Source: Pontibacter aydingkolensis (lineage in GTDB: Bacteria; Bacteroidota; Bacteroidia; Cytophagales; Hymenobacteraceae). Taken from it: 64,000 bases of DNA. Below are positions 6,513 to 16,171 of this stretch, piece by piece. How positions within the stretch are numbered: the stretch's first letter is position 1; each line of letters opens with the position of its first letter. The position numbers and the translations under genes are program-made. The notes under the pieces are model-generated. The model had not been told where the DNA came from. It did no database searches and was given only the letters and a program-made list of their open reading frames with translations. The stretch spans positions 1-64,000 of the forward strand of contig NZ_JAHYXK010000008.1 of NCBI RefSeq assembly GCF_019443125.1, written 5' to 3'.

Positions 6513-8273
6513 TTACTGAATATTCAGTTCGTATGGCATGAGGGCCTGTGCACCTTTCATGTTCTCTACTTTCTTGTACAGTTTATAGTATGGGTAAAGC
6601 TCGCCCATTTCAGCTTTGATAGACTGTTCTTTAGCCTGAGCACCCATATCGCCCAGCAACTCGCTGAAGAAAGACTTGCGGGCAGGAAGTTCTTTAATTC
6701 GGTAATCATCGGCAACACCGGCTTTCTTAGCGGCAATGGCAATAGCTGTTTCCAGTCCGCCGTGCATGTCTACCAGGTTGCGCTGCTTTGCTTCAGTGCC
6801 CGACCATACTCTGCCAGAGGCATACTCTTTCAGTTTGTCCTGCGTCATGCCACGGCCCTGTGCAGCTTTGCTGGTGAAGGTTTCGTAGATCTGGTCTATC
6901 TGGTTCTGAACGATCTCTTTTTCCTGTGCCGTCATAGGGCGTGTAATCGTAGGCGCCTCTGAGAATTTTCCTGTGCTTACATGGTCCACGGTAATGCCCA
7001 GTTTCTCGTTCAGGAAGCCCTGTATGTTCGGGATTACGCCAAACACACCAATACTGCCCGTTATCGTGTTCGGGTGCGCCACAATGGTATCGCAACCCAT
7101 GGCCATATAGTAACCACCAGAGGCAGCCACATCAGACATAGAGGCAATAACCGGCTTTACTTTTTTAGTAAGCTGGATCTCGCGCCACATAATATCAGAG
7201 GCAAGGGCACTACCACCCGGAGAGCTGATGCGCAGCACAACAGCTTTTACGTTGTCATCCATACGGGCATCGCGCAGGGCATCGGCATACTTACGGCCAC
7301 CAATGTTATCCTCGTCGCCGTCGCCATCCACAATATCGCCTTCGGCATAAATAACCGCAATACGGTTTTTAGAGGTGCTTACGTCTTTATCCTTTACTTT
7401 TTTATACTTTGAAAGCGACACCAGCTCCAGCTTATCCTTCTCCTCTTTGCGGGCTTTTTCTTTCATAAAGCTGATGGCCTCATCGTAGTAACCAATGTGT
7501 GTAATCAGTTTGTAGCGCTTTGCATCTTCCGGGTCACGCACCAGCAGGTTGTCCTGTACATTCTTCAGTTCTGCTACATCCGTGTTTCTGGCTTTGGCGA
7601 TATTCTGCAGCTGGTAGTTGTTAATAGAGTTCAGGAAAGAGTTCAGCTGCTCACGGTTGGCATCACTGGCTTTCTCTAAGAAGAACGGCTCTACGGCACT
7701 CTTGTAAGTTCCCACTTTAAATATCTGGGCTTCGATGTTCAGTTTATCCAGCATGCGCTTAAAGAAAAACATCTCTGAGCTCATGCCATTAAATTCTATC
7801 GTTCCCATTGGGTTCAGGTAGATTCTGTCGGCTACTGAGGATACATAATAAGCCTTCTCTAAAGACAGATCAGAATACGAAACCACAAATTTACCGGACT
7901 TCTTAAAGTCAATCAGCTCATTTCGGATCTCCTCCAGCTTGCCCATACCGGCATCCACAAAGGTCATGTTCAGGAAAATACCCTCGATGTTGTCGTCGGT
8001 CTTAGCTCTGCGGATAGCTGCTTTTATCTGGTCCAGGCCGTCGGAGCTGGAGAAAGAGCCAAAAGAGAATCCGAGCTCGGCAAACGGGCTTTTCGGGTCG
8101 CGCTCCAGAATCTTTTTATCCAGTTTCAGTTCCAGCACAGAGCCTTCCTTTATCTCAACTTCGTCTTTGGAAGCTGCGCTGGCAACAATTCCTATCAGTA
8201 TAAGCATACTGATGAAAGCGAATACGAGCAGGCCCACAATGGTTGCCAGCACATATTTCAGGAAATTCAACAT
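6513..8273 (-). CDS. sppA: Signal peptide peptidase SppA, 67-kDa type
   Basis: This 586-residue membrane-anchored serine protease degrades cleaved signal peptides. A single N-terminal membrane segment (about residues 8-32) is followed by two tandem S49 domains, as in Escherichia coli SppA rather than the short Bacillus form. The catalytic lysine is K191 (GTYKSAVEPF) in the first domain and the nucleophile is S385 (DVAASGGYY) in the second. It is transcribed alone toward its terminator at 6429. Confidence 0.95.
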   Translation of the reverse strand: MLNFLKYVLATIVGLLVFAFISMLILIGIVASAASKDEVEIKEGSVLELKLDKKILERDPKSPFAELGFSFGSFSSSDGLDQIKAAIRRAKTDDNIEGIFLNMTFVDAGMGKLEEIRNELIDFKKSGKFVVSYSDLSLEKAYYVSSVADRIYLNPMGTIEFNGMSSEMFFFKRMLDKLNIEAQIFKVGTYKSAVEPFFLEKASDANREQLNSFLNSINNYQLQNIAKARNTDVAELKNVQDNLLVRDPEDAKRYKLITHIGYYDEAISFMKEKARKEEKDKLELVSLSKYKKVKDKDVSTSKNRIAVIYAEGDIVDGDGDEDNIGGRKYADALRDARMDDNVKAVVLRISSPGGSALASDIMWREIQLTKKVKPVIASMSDVAASGGYYMAMGCDTIVAHPNTITGSIGVFGVIPNIQGFLNEKLGITVDHVSTGKFSEAPTITRPMTAQEKEIVQNQIDQIYETFTSKAAQGRGMTQDKLKEYASGRVWSGTEAKQRNLVDMHGGLETAIAIAAKKAGVADDYRIKELPARKSFFSELLGDMGAQAKEQSIKAEMGELYPYYKLYKKVENMKGAQALMPYELNIQ

Positions 8274-8507
8274 ATAATTTTAGTGTTTGTTATACTTTAC
8301 AAAATATGAAGCTATACGTAAGCTCACACTACAATAAACAAAATTAACACATATAGTTCAACCCCTTCTTCCCTTCTCGACCAACCTCCGCATTTTATAG
8401 ACTAATTGATTGCTGGTTGCTGATTGTTGTTCGGGAATTTAGACGAAATATTTCGCGTCTAAATTACTTCACTGGCCTACACTGGCACAAGTCTTTAGCG
8501 AAGCGGT

Positions 8508-8636
8508 GACTTGTGACGTGCAATGGAGGGAAGTCTTCAAACTTCCGTGAGCCATACTTTCAATTTCTGCAAAGTATAAATCTATACTTCGTACTTTCGT
8601 AAGTCTGAAGACTTGCCGCCATTGCACGTCACAAGT
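8508..8636. repeat. Imperfect inverted repeat, MITE-like or remnant element
   Basis: ACTTGTGACGTGCAATGG (8509-8526) pairs perfectly with CCATTGCACGTCACAAGT (8619-8636), and AAGTCTTCA (8531-8539) with TGAAGACTT (8606-8614). At the centre AAGTATA and TATACTT face each other 4 nt apart (8572-8588). Confidence 0.75.
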
Positions 8637-8747
8637 GACACTTCGTTTAACACTTGCGCTATGGGAATAATGAAACCGGGGTCGAACAACGATTAACCAG
8701 CAACCAATAACGAAACCTACCGCTTCGTAGCCAGCAAGAGGCAAAGT

Positions 8748-8761
8748 ATTGCGTCTCTACA
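8748..8761 (-). repeat. Copy of the TGTAGAGACGCAAT dispersed repeat
   Basis: The + strand reads ATTGCGTCTCTACA, the reverse complement of the repeat seen at 16120, 26089, 31648, 47369 and 47420. Confidence 0.65.
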
Positions 8762-8837
8762 TTCGAACAACGAATAACCAATAACGATTCTGCGTTACTA
8801 CATTCCCGAACAACAATCAACAATTAGCAACTAACAA

Positions 8838-10106
8838 TCAATACCTATACTTCTTGCCCCATTGCGCTTGCAGTTGCTTTAGCATATCACGTTCGCGGGC
8901 GTTATTGCCGGGTTTGTAGAGAGCAGTGTTGCTTAGCTCCTGTGGCATAAACTCCTGCTGCACAAAATTACCTTCGTAGTCGTGGGCATACTTATAATCG
9001 TTGCCATAGCCTATTTCCTTCATCAGCTTTGTTGGCGCATTGCGTATGTGCAACGGCACTGGCAGGTTTCCGGTTTGCTGCACCAGTTGGCGTGCTGTTT
9101 TGATAGCTTTATAGCTGGCATTACTTTTTGGAGATGTGGCCAGGTACACTGTACACTGCGAAAGTATGATCTCGGCTTCCGGGTACCCAATCATCTGCAC
9201 CGCCTGAAAACACGATGTAGCCATCAGCAGGGCGTTGGAGTTTGCTAGGCCGATATCTTCAGAGGCGGCAATAAGCAGGCGGCGCGCGATAAACTTCGGG
9301 TCTTCGCCGCCCTCGATCATACGTGCAAGCCAGTACACTGCGGCATTTGGATCAGAACCACGGATAGATTTAATATAAGCTGATACCAGATCATAGTGCA
9401 TCTCGCCGGACTTATCATACATCACAATATTCTGCTGCGCTACCTGTTTCACCAGTTCGTTTGTAACTACTACCTCGTCGGCTTTTACACCTTCTGCCAC
9501 TATCTCGAGCAGGTTCAGCAGTTTACGGGCATCCCCTCCCGAAATGGTCAGCAGTGCCTCATACTCTTCTATGCGTACATTTCGGTGTCGCATCCACTCG
9601 TCCTGTTCCAGGGCTTTGTCCACCAGTTCTATCAGTTCGTCTTTGGTAAGGTGCTTAAGTATGTACACCTGACACCTGGACAGCAACGCCGATATTACCT
9701 CGAAGGAAGGATTCTCGGTAGTGGCGCCTACCAGTGTAACTGTGCCTTTCTCTACGGCACCAAGCAAGGCATCCTGCTGCGATTTATTAAAGCGGTGAAT
9801 CTCGTCGATGAACAGCACCGTTCCCTGGCGTTTTTTGGCCTGGTCTATTACTTCGCGTATGTCTTTTACACCTGAATTAATAGCACTTAAGGCCACAAAG
9901 GGCACTTTCATTTGGTTGGCAATGATGTTAGCCAACGTGGTTTTGCCTACTCCCGGAGGTCCCCACAAGATCATACTAGGAATAACACCACTTTCTATGT
10001 AGCGGCGCAGAATTCCTGTCGGGCCTACCAGGTGCTTTTGTCCGTAATATTGGTCTAAATTGTGCGGCCGCATGCGTTCGGCCAAAGGTATGTTCGGGTG
10101 GTTCAT
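8838..10106 (-). CDS. rarA: Replication-associated recombination protein A (RarA/MgsA) AAA+ ATPase
   Basis: This 422-residue clamp-loader-like ATPase acts at stalled replication forks. Walker A GPPGVGKTT is at residues 49-57 and Walker B LFIDEIHRFN at about 98-107. The C-terminal MgsA domain carries AVYWLARMIEGGEDPKFIARRL. I start at the ATG at 10106 because the protein then begins MNHPNIPLAERMRP, as family members do. A longer frame from 10142 would add 12 unconserved residues. It is not obviously in an operon. Confidence 0.93.
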   Translation of the reverse strand: MNHPNIPLAERMRPHNLDQYYGQKHLVGPTGILRRYIESGVIPSMILWGPPGVGKTTLANIIANQMKVPFVALSAINSGVKDIREVIDQAKKRQGTVLFIDEIHRFNKSQQDALLGAVEKGTVTLVGATTENPSFEVISALLSRCQVYILKHLTKDELIELVDKALEQDEWMRHRNVRIEEYEALLTISGGDARKLLNLLEIVAEGVKADEVVVTNELVKQVAQQNIVMYDKSGEMHYDLVSAYIKSIRGSDPNAAVYWLARMIEGGEDPKFIARRLLIAASEDIGLANSNALLMATSCFQAVQMIGYPEAEIILSQCTVYLATSPKSNASYKAIKTARQLVQQTGNLPVPLHIRNAPTKLMKEIGYGNDYKYAHDYEGNFVQQEFMPQELSNTALYKPGNNARERDMLKQLQAQWGKKYRY

Positions 10107-10330
10107 CTGCTCTATACTTTCTCCGGAAACGGTTCTTAACAAAGATACTAAAATGAGAGGAAAAGCCTGCTTCGGTCATCAGCAGGTAAAAATAAGTTCT
10201 GACAAAGGACCATTTGAAAAAGGACAAAGAGAATTAGGAAGAAATGTTCTGAAAAATCTTTTGTTACAAAGTCCATTGTCAATATTCCATTTGTGTGTCT
10301 GCTGCTATACTTCCTCAAAGCCTCCACCCA

Positions 10331-11488
10331 TTACTCATCTTCATGTGGCGGCTCAATCTTGTTTTCTCGCTTCAACTCTTTATGTACTGCTTCGCTTTTA
10401 TCTCGCAGGGCCGGGTCTTTCATAGGGCTTCTATCAGGGCGTTCGTCGCCAAATAAAACACCCCACTGCCTGAACGTGTGGCTGCGGTCGAAAATGATCT
10501 TGAGTACAGCGATGATAGGGAGTGAAAGGAACATACCGGCAATACCGGCAATCTCGCCACCTATGAGTACGCCCACAATCGTAGCCATGGCATTTATCTT
10601 CACTTTGGAGCCTACGATGCGCGGCATCAGGATATTATTATCCAGAAACTGAACTACAGCAATGGTGCCGAGCACTGCAAAAATCGGCCATAGTTCCGAG
10701 GATGAGGCCAGCGTCAGCAACACACCAATAATATTTCCCAGTAAGGCTCCCACGTAGGGTATCAAATTCAGGAAAGCAAAGATCAACCCGATAAGTATGG
10801 CGTGTTTAATACCTATGATCAGTAAAATCCCCCCGAGTAAAACCGTCATGTAACTTACCTGGATAAGTAATCCAAACAAGTAGCTTTTGATGATTACCTG
10901 CATCTCCCGTAATACATCCCCTACTCTTGCATGCATCTCTTCCGGGAACCATAAAAAGACGAAACGCAGCAACAGGTTTCTGTAGAACAGCATCAGGAAA
11001 ATGTAAATAGGCAGCAAGGCCACAAATACAAATACAGAAGTTACCGACAGTGCCGCGCCGCTTAAAAAGTTACCTGCATAATTCAGAAGCCCACTGCTTC
11101 GTGTCCGGATTAGCTCCATCTGCTCTGCTGTAGAAAAAGGAGAATGACGCTCTACCCATGCACTGAGGGCGCTCAGGTGACGCATCACGTTTTTCTGAAT
11201 AACCGGAAAGTCCTGAACCAGCATGCTGATTTGGTAAGAGAAAAACCATATGATCAATCCACCGATTATCAGTAGCACTAGTAAGCTTATTGAAATGGCC
11301 AGCATCTCCGGAAATTTATACTTCCGGAAGAAACGGTAGAGCGGCAGCAACATAATACTAATGAAAAAAGCCATAAGTATAGGCGCTAACACCCCATTGC
11401 CCAACACAATTATCCAGCCCAGAAAGAAAAGGCCCATTACCTCTATTGCCCTTCTTACCGTAATCGGCATCTTTTGTAAAAAATCCAT
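10331..11488 (-). CDS. AI-2E family transporter (PerM/TqsA-like permease)
   Basis: This 385-residue inner-membrane protein has about eight hydrophobic segments and the family's arrangement: paired N-terminal helices, a soluble segment (about 85-140), then a hydrophobic C-terminal block ending with LIPYVGALLGNIIGV and GGEIAGIAGMFLSLPIIA. Members export small molecules or ions, and substrates are mostly unproven despite the autoinducer-2 name. The C-terminal tail from about residue 355 is charged and cytoplasmic. A paralogue lies at 34513-35556. Confidence 0.9.
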   Translation of the reverse strand: MDFLQKMPITVRRAIEVMGLFFLGWIIVLGNGVLAPILMAFFISIMLLPLYRFFRKYKFPEMLAISISLLVLLIIGGLIIWFFSYQISMLVQDFPVIQKNVMRHLSALSAWVERHSPFSTAEQMELIRTRSSGLLNYAGNFLSGAALSVTSVFVFVALLPIYIFLMLFYRNLLLRFVFLWFPEEMHARVGDVLREMQVIIKSYLFGLLIQVSYMTVLLGGILLIIGIKHAILIGLIFAFLNLIPYVGALLGNIIGVLLTLASSSELWPIFAVLGTIAVVQFLDNNILMPRIVGSKVKINAMATIVGVLIGGEIAGIAGMFLSLPIIAVLKIIFDRSHTFRQWGVLFGDERPDRSPMKDPALRDKSEAVHKELKRENKIEPPHEDE

Positions 11489-11545
11489 ATACTGCTGTCT
11501 GTTTTTTTGTTCTCATCCTTATACGGAGCTAAGCAAATAAGCACG

Positions 11546-11553
11546 TACCTTTG
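11546..11553 (+). promoter_or_regulatory. -7 promoter element of the EamA gene
   Basis: TACCTTTG is an exact TAnnTTTG, ending 4 nt before the ATG at 11558, so the transcript has almost no leader. No good TTTG is found 19-21 nt upstream. Confidence 0.5.
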
Positions 11554-11557
11554 CACC

Positions 11558-12460
11558 ATGAACAGACAGGTACAGGTGCATGGGGCCTTGTTTCTGGTAG
11601 CATTGATCTACGGCAGTAACTATAGCATAGCCAAAGAAGTAATGCCTGCCTACGTAGGGCCTTTTGGGTTGATTGTGATTCGGGTAGTGTCGGCGGCGCT
11701 CTTTTTCGGGGTTTTCTCGAGAATGGTGACGAAGGAGAAGATTGTGGGTAAGGCTGATAACCTGCGCGTTATACTTTGCGGCATAACAGGCGTGGCCGTA
11801 AACCAACTCTGCTTTTTTGCCGGACTAAACCTTACGGCTCCTATTAACGCGGCTTTACTAATGGTGATTGTACCAGTAGTGGTGCTCCTGTTCTCGGCTA
11901 TACTTTTAAAAGAGCGTGTGGGCAAACGTAAAGTAGCAGGTATTTTTATAGCTTGTTCCGGGGCTCTGCTGCTAATTTACAATTCACGCAGCGAAGCTAC
12001 AACAGGTAACATCTGGGGTGACTTGCTGATCATCATGAATGCAACCTCGTTTGGTTTATACTTAGTGCTGGTAAAACCGCTGATGCAGAAGTATAAAGCC
12101 ATCACCATTGTGAGCCGCATTTTTACAGTTGGGGCTGTGCTGGTGGTGCCTTTTGGCTTTAATCAACTGCTTACTCCCGACTACGGCAGTTTTCCGGTAT
12201 CTATCTGGCTGGCTATAATTTTTATGATTTTTGCGGTTACTATCATTGCTTACCTGTTAAATACCTGGGCGCTGCGCTATGCCAATCCCTCACTGGTGGG
12301 TGCTTATATTTACCTGCAGCCTGTTATGGCCATACTTATAGCAGTAGGGATAGGCAAAGATGTTTTCACATTGGAGAAGGCGCTGTACGCGTTACTCATA
12401 TTTGCAGGAGTATACCTTGTAAGCCGAACAAAACAGCCGCTGCCTGCAAAGCAGGCTTAG
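11558..12460 (+). CDS. EamA-family (DMT superfamily) metabolite exporter
   Basis: This 300-residue permease consists of two tandem EamA units with about ten membrane helices, and the PSLVGAYIYLQPVMA block lies near the end of the second unit. Related proteins export amino acids or other metabolites; the substrate is not predictable here. The ATG at 11558 was chosen because it follows the -7 element directly. The upstream extension to 11507 lacks a hydrophobic start and overlaps the promoter. It converges on the YpdA gene with a 4-nt overlap of the 3' ends. Confidence 0.9.
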   Translation: MNRQVQVHGALFLVALIYGSNYSIAKEVMPAYVGPFGLIVIRVVSAALFFGVFSRMVTKEKIVGKADNLRVILCGITGVAVNQLCFFAGLNLTAPINAALLMVIVPVVVLLFSAILLKERVGKRKVAGIFIACSGALLLIYNSRSEATTGNIWGDLLIIMNATSFGLYLVLVKPLMQKYKAITIVSRIFTVGAVLVVPFGFNQLLTPDYGSFPVSIWLAIIFMIFAVTIIAYLLNTWALRYANPSLVGAYIYLQPVMAILIAVGIGKDVFTLEKALYALLIFAGVYLVSRTKQPLPAKQA

Positions 12461-13437
12461 GCATTAACCTTTTGTTGCTCCAGAATATGCGCTATAGTTT
12501 TTACAGCGTGTATCCGAGAGTTTTCAATAAACCACACCCTTGTATCCATGCCACCGCATACTACTCCGGCCAGGTACATGCGCGGCATATTAGTTTCCAT
12601 GGTTTCGGGGTTATGCGTTGGGTGGCGTTTCTCGTCGTGGGAAAGCTCGACACCGATCTTCTCCAGGAAAGCAAAGTTTGGTTGGTACCCCGTCATGGCC
12701 ATTACATAGTCGTTCTCAATAGTTACCTTGCCTTGGGGTGTAAGCAAGTCTACCTCCGGTTCGCGTATTTCGGTTAAAGTTGAGTTGAAGTATGCTTTGA
12801 TAGAGCCCTCATCAATGCGGTTTTGCAAGTCCGGTTTTACCCAGTATTTTATACTTTGCAGCTCTGATTCACGCACCACCATGGTTACCTCCGCTCCTCT
12901 GCGCCAGGTTTCCAGGGCCACATCGGCAGCGGAGTTATTGGCTCCCACCACCAGTACCTTTTGCTTGTAGAAAAAGTGCGGGTCATAATAGTAATGTTTT
13001 ACTTTTGGCAGGTCTTCGCCGGGGATGTTCAGCAGGTTGGGGATATCGTAAAAGCCGGTGGCTATAATAATGTGCCGTGCTTTATACTTCCCTTTGCTGG
13101 TACTTACATTATATTCTTCGTTCACATCTGGTTTTATACTTTGCACCTCCTCAAACAACCGGATTTCCAGCTCACTTACATCAGCCACACGCCGGTAATA
13201 CTCCAGCGCCTCCATGCGGTTGGGCTTTGGATGTATAGATGGAAAAGGATAGCCACCAATCTCAAGCCTGTCGGCTGTAGAGAAGAAAGTCATGTGGAGC
13301 GGATAGTTAAACAGTGAGTTTACAAGGCAGCCTTTCTCCACAATTATATAGCTAAGCCCTGCCTTCTTCGCTTCTATGCCACAGGCTAAGCCAATTGGTC
13401 CGCCTCCTACTATCAGTATGTCTAAAGTTTGGTTCAC
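12457..13437 (-). CDS. ypdA: YpdA-family FAD/NADPH bacillithiol disulfide reductase
   Basis: This 326-residue flavoprotein has an FAD-binding GGGPIGLACG motif near residue 11 and an NADPH-binding GANNSAADVALE motif near residue 166. It lacks the CxxC pair of thioredoxin reductase. This matches YpdA/Bdr, which reduces bacillithiol disulfide; bacillithiol is the thiol cofactor of many Bacteroidota. The IIIATGFYDIPN and AMTGYQPNF blocks are typical. It is transcribed alone and overlaps the 3' end of the EamA gene by 4 nt. Confidence 0.88.
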   Translation of the reverse strand: MNQTLDILIVGGGPIGLACGIEAKKAGLSYIIVEKGCLVNSLFNYPLHMTFFSTADRLEIGGYPFPSIHPKPNRMEALEYYRRVADVSELEIRLFEEVQSIKPDVNEEYNVSTSKGKYKARHIIIATGFYDIPNLLNIPGEDLPKVKHYYYDPHFFYKQKVLVVGANNSAADVALETWRRGAEVTMVVRESELQSIKYWVKPDLQNRIDEGSIKAYFNSTLTEIREPEVDLLTPQGKVTIENDYVMAMTGYQPNFAFLEKIGVELSHDEKRHPTHNPETMETNMPRMYLAGVVCGGMDTRVWFIENSRIHAVKTIAHILEQQKVNA

Positions 13438-13591
13438 GTATGGTCTATCAATGTATGTTTTATACTTTGAGTTGCTTGTGTTTTATCAACAGCTCCAGAA
13501 GCAACGCGTACTGTGAAGAACATTAGAATTCCCTACGTGCTTTCCTGCTATTTAAACCAAATCTTCTTACAAAGTATAAATAACTGGCTCT

Positions 13592-14809
13592 TTAAACCTG
13601 GTCCCGCGGAGTTATTGCTAATGTTCTCCTGGAGTAGCTTCGGAAGCCCAAAAGCAGGCTAACGCTTATTATCGTTGCGCCTGCCATAACACCCATCATC
13701 GGGATTGCGGTGCCATTATGCAACGCGCTGATAATAACAGAGGCAATCGCACCTATAGCCATTTGCGCACTCCCCATCAGTGCAGAGGCACTACCTGCAT
13801 TACGGGCAAAAGGTGCCAGTGCCAGCGCCGAGGCATTCGGAGACAACACCCCCAGACAGAAAAGGTAACAAAAGATAAGTATAAGGGAGCCTTCCGGATT
13901 CAGATACCCAAAGTAATTGCCCAGCAGCAACAGCGTACCAGCCATAAACTGGATCACGCCGGTACCAAGCGTTATCTGTGCCGAAGTTCTTTTACGGAGC
14001 ATCAGGTTATTGAACTGGCTGCCGGCAATAAAACCAAAAGCGTTCATACCAAACACCCACCCGTAATGAGTTTCCGAGAGGCCGAATATTTCCATAAACA
14101 CAAAAGGAGAACCTGTAATATAGGCAAACAAACCGGCTTGTGCTGTGCTGGCTGCAAAGGCATATGTTAAAAACACGGGGTTTTTCAGTACGCTAAAAAA
14201 GTCAGCGAGCACGTACTTTGGTTTAAGTGATAAGGTTGGGTCCGGGCCTTTGCTTTCGGGCAGCAGGAAAATGATCAAAAGCATTACTGCCAAACCGATG
14301 GCTGACAATACCGCAAAAATATAGCGCCAGCCTAAGTGTGCTGTTACAAGGCCACCAATTGTTGGCGCAATAATTGGCGCTACGCCCATCACCAGCATCA
14401 GCATCGAAAATACCTTCGGGATATCTTTTACAGGGAACACATCACGCACAACAGCTCTGCTGGCTACCATACCCACACAGCCGCCTAACGCCAGCAACAA
14501 ACGCAATGCAATAAGCCACTCCACAGTAGGTGCAAAGGCACAACCAATAGCGGCAACAATAAACAAGGTAAGCCCCACTAACAAAGGTTTCTTACGTCCA
14601 AACCTATCTACCAGTGGCCCATAGATAAGCTGCCCCACCGAAATACCTATAAAGTAGCTTGTAAGCGAAAGGGCAACATGCGAGATGTCGGTATTCAGGT
14701 CTTTAGCTATGGCCGGGAAACCAGGCAAGTACATGTCTATCGCAAAAGGCCCCAGCGCAGCAAGTGCGCCAAGTATAAGTATGATTACGTTCTGCTGTTT
14801 TTTATCCAT
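13592..14809 (-). CDS. Bcr/CflA-type multidrug efflux MFS transporter
   Basis: This 405-residue protein has 12 predicted membrane helices. After the N-terminal ALGPFAIDMYLPGFP sequence, typical of Bcr/CflA drug:proton antiporters, come the loop 2-3 motif GPLVDRFGRKKPLL and the helix 5 motif C-like GVAPIIAPTIGG. Such pumps export bicyclomycin, chloramphenicol or similar drugs, and the actual substrate is unknown. A hairpin terminator lies just upstream, so it forms its own unit. Confidence 0.92.
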   Translation of the reverse strand: MDKKQQNVIILILGALAALGPFAIDMYLPGFPAIAKDLNTDISHVALSLTSYFIGISVGQLIYGPLVDRFGRKKPLLVGLTLFIVAAIGCAFAPTVEWLIALRLLLALGGCVGMVASRAVVRDVFPVKDIPKVFSMLMLVMGVAPIIAPTIGGLVTAHLGWRYIFAVLSAIGLAVMLLIIFLLPESKGPDPTLSLKPKYVLADFFSVLKNPVFLTYAFAASTAQAGLFAYITGSPFVFMEIFGLSETHYGWVFGMNAFGFIAGSQFNNLMLRKRTSAQITLGTGVIQFMAGTLLLLGNYFGYLNPEGSLILIFCYLFCLGVLSPNASALALAPFARNAGSASALMGSAQMAIGAIASVIISALHNGTAIPMMGVMAGATIISVSLLLGFRSYSRRTLAITPRDQV

Positions 14810-14843
14810 TATTCTTTAACCACACAAGTAGCCATACAAAACA

Positions 14844-14875
14844 AAAAAGCAGACCGGTCAGAAATTCTGGTCTGC
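14844..14875 (-). terminator. Intrinsic terminator, downstream of the GNAT gene at 15017
   Basis: GCAGACC (14849-14855) pairs with GGTCTGC (14869-14875), with an inner AGA/TCT pair. Read on the minus strand it ends in a T run (+ strand ACAAAAAA). Confidence 0.6.
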
Positions 14876-15016
14876 GACTTTAACTTCTATGCCTCCTGCT
14901 ACTCCCAATTTTACTGCCTTAACTATTTTTAGTTCTTTCAGGCTAGGGAAACCAGACACAAAGATAACAATGTACCAACATCAATATGTATTTAATTGTT
15001 TCTTTTCAGCTGTTAT

Positions 15017-15538
15017 TTACAGCTCCAGCCTCATTACGTACATGCCGCGGTATTCTTCCTTCATTACCTCGAAATCCAGGGTATAGGTACCGCATTTCTC
15101 AAACCCATTCTGCTCGTAGAAGTCTACTGATTTGCTGCTATCCATGGCTTTTAACCAGATAACTTTTTTGTTCAGGCTTTGGGCATACGCCTTTGTAAAG
15201 TTTACTACTGCTCTGCCTATACCCTGTCCGGAGGCGCTTTTAAGCAGGTAAATCCGTTCCAGCTCTAACGCCTCCTCTGCGGTATAATTTTCAAATTCTG
15301 CGTTGATATTCAGTTTCAGGAAACCCACCAATTGCTCCTGCGCATGTATCAGGAAGAAAGCTGCATTTGGATCTTTGAGTTCTTTTTTAAGGGCTGCATC
15401 GCTAAAACACCTGTCAATGTACCACATGCCGCCGTCGTGCCACAAGTATAAATAATGGTCGCCGTAGGAGTTAATGGCGATATCCTGTAAAGTATAAAGG
15501 TCTGCTATGGTGCAGGGTGTAATTTCTATGCCTGACAT
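15017..15538 (-). CDS. GNAT-family N-acetyltransferase
   Basis: This 173-residue protein has the GNAT fold. The acetyl-CoA loop is at about residues 120-132 (YLLKSASGQGIGRAVV, an RxxGxG/A-type motif), preceded by the strand ELERI and followed by KVIWLKAMDSSKSVDFYEQNGFEKCG, the conserved motif B region. The acceptor is unknown. It closely resembles the family of small ribosomal-protein or drug acetyltransferases. It is transcribed alone. Confidence 0.88.
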   Translation of the reverse strand: MSGIEITPCTIADLYTLQDIAINSYGDHYLYLWHDGGMWYIDRCFSDAALKKELKDPNAAFFLIHAQEQLVGFLKLNINAEFENYTAEEALELERIYLLKSASGQGIGRAVVNFTKAYAQSLNKKVIWLKAMDSSKSVDFYEQNGFEKCGTYTLDFEVMKEEYRGMYVMRLEL

Positions 15539-15827
15539 GTAATGTAAGTATACTTCGAAAAACTGAATTGTCCCCCTTAGATCAGACGCGGAGCGTTGCT
15601 CGAATGCAGGAAAATTTGAGGATGCAAGTTAGGCAATTACTTTAACTGATGCTGCCTCCTGGCATTGTAACATTTTAGCAGCCTTTACTATAGCCAATTG
15701 CACTGTAAAAAAGCCCAATCTTCCTGTATGGTTGTAATTCAGATATTCTATTATCCAAAAAATAATCATTAACACGCTTAACAACAGCAACTTACAAACG
15801 TACTACATGTAGTACATATTTAAAACC

Positions 15828-16100
15828 ATGAAAAACTTAAGAGCATCTATATTTGTGTTATTAACTGTATTTCTACTAGGTAGTTGTACAGGAGAAGGCT
15901 GGAGCCGAAAAGCAAAAGGCGCTGCCATAGGCGGCGCTGCTGGTACTGCTGCCGGTGCAGCTGTTGGTGGTACTGAGGGCGCTGTGGTTGGTGCCGCTGC
16001 CGGTACGGTAGCAGGTGGTGCCATCGGCCGTAAAAAAGACAAAAAGAAAGACAAAAAGCGCCACGACAGGTACAGAGATAAAAAACAAGATTACAGGTAG
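15828..16100 (+). CDS. Small glycine-zipper lipoprotein
   Basis: This 90-residue protein has a lipoprotein signal (lipobox LLGSC, Cys at 20), then a glycine-zipper segment of alternating GGAAGTAAGAAVGG-type repeats at about 34-66, and a strongly basic tail (KKDKKKDKKRHDRY). The pattern matches YMGG/glycine-zipper lipoproteins of the outer membrane, thought to pack helices against each other. Role unknown. A 20-nt spacer separates its stop from a GTAGAGACGC palindrome that may end transcription. Confidence 0.8.
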   Translation: MKNLRASIFVLLTVFLLGSCTGEGWSRKAKGAAIGGAAGTAAGAAVGGTEGAVVGAAAGTVAGGAIGRKKDKKKDKKRHDRYRDKKQDYR

Positions 16101-16119
16101 CTTTAGCTATCATCAGAAA

Positions 16120-16145
16120 TGTAGAGACGCAATATTCTGCGTCTC
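16120..16145. repeat. TGTAGAGACGCAATATTCTGCGTCTC palindrome family, possible terminator
   Basis: GAGACGCA pairs with TGCGTCTC around a short loop, 20 nt after the stop of the lipoprotein gene. The same unit recurs after other genes. Confidence 0.65.
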
Positions 16146-16171
16146 TTATCTTTTAAAGCAGTTGCTCAAAA

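Larger units (their letters stand above)
8274..8837. other. 564-bp spacer rich in dispersed repeats
   Basis: No credible gene is present. A 91-residue minus-strand frame (8469-8744) lies across the inverted repeat and is rejected. The spacer holds a long inverted repeat (8508-8636), a copy of the GTAGAGACGCAAT repeat, and low-complexity stretches made of AACAATCA/AACGAATAACCA words that recur in other spacers. Confidence 0.7.

Noticed and set aside
8469..8744. 91-residue minus-strand frame
   Set aside because: It lies across both arms of an inverted repeat, has no recognisable fold and no start context. It is open only because the repeat is stop-poor.
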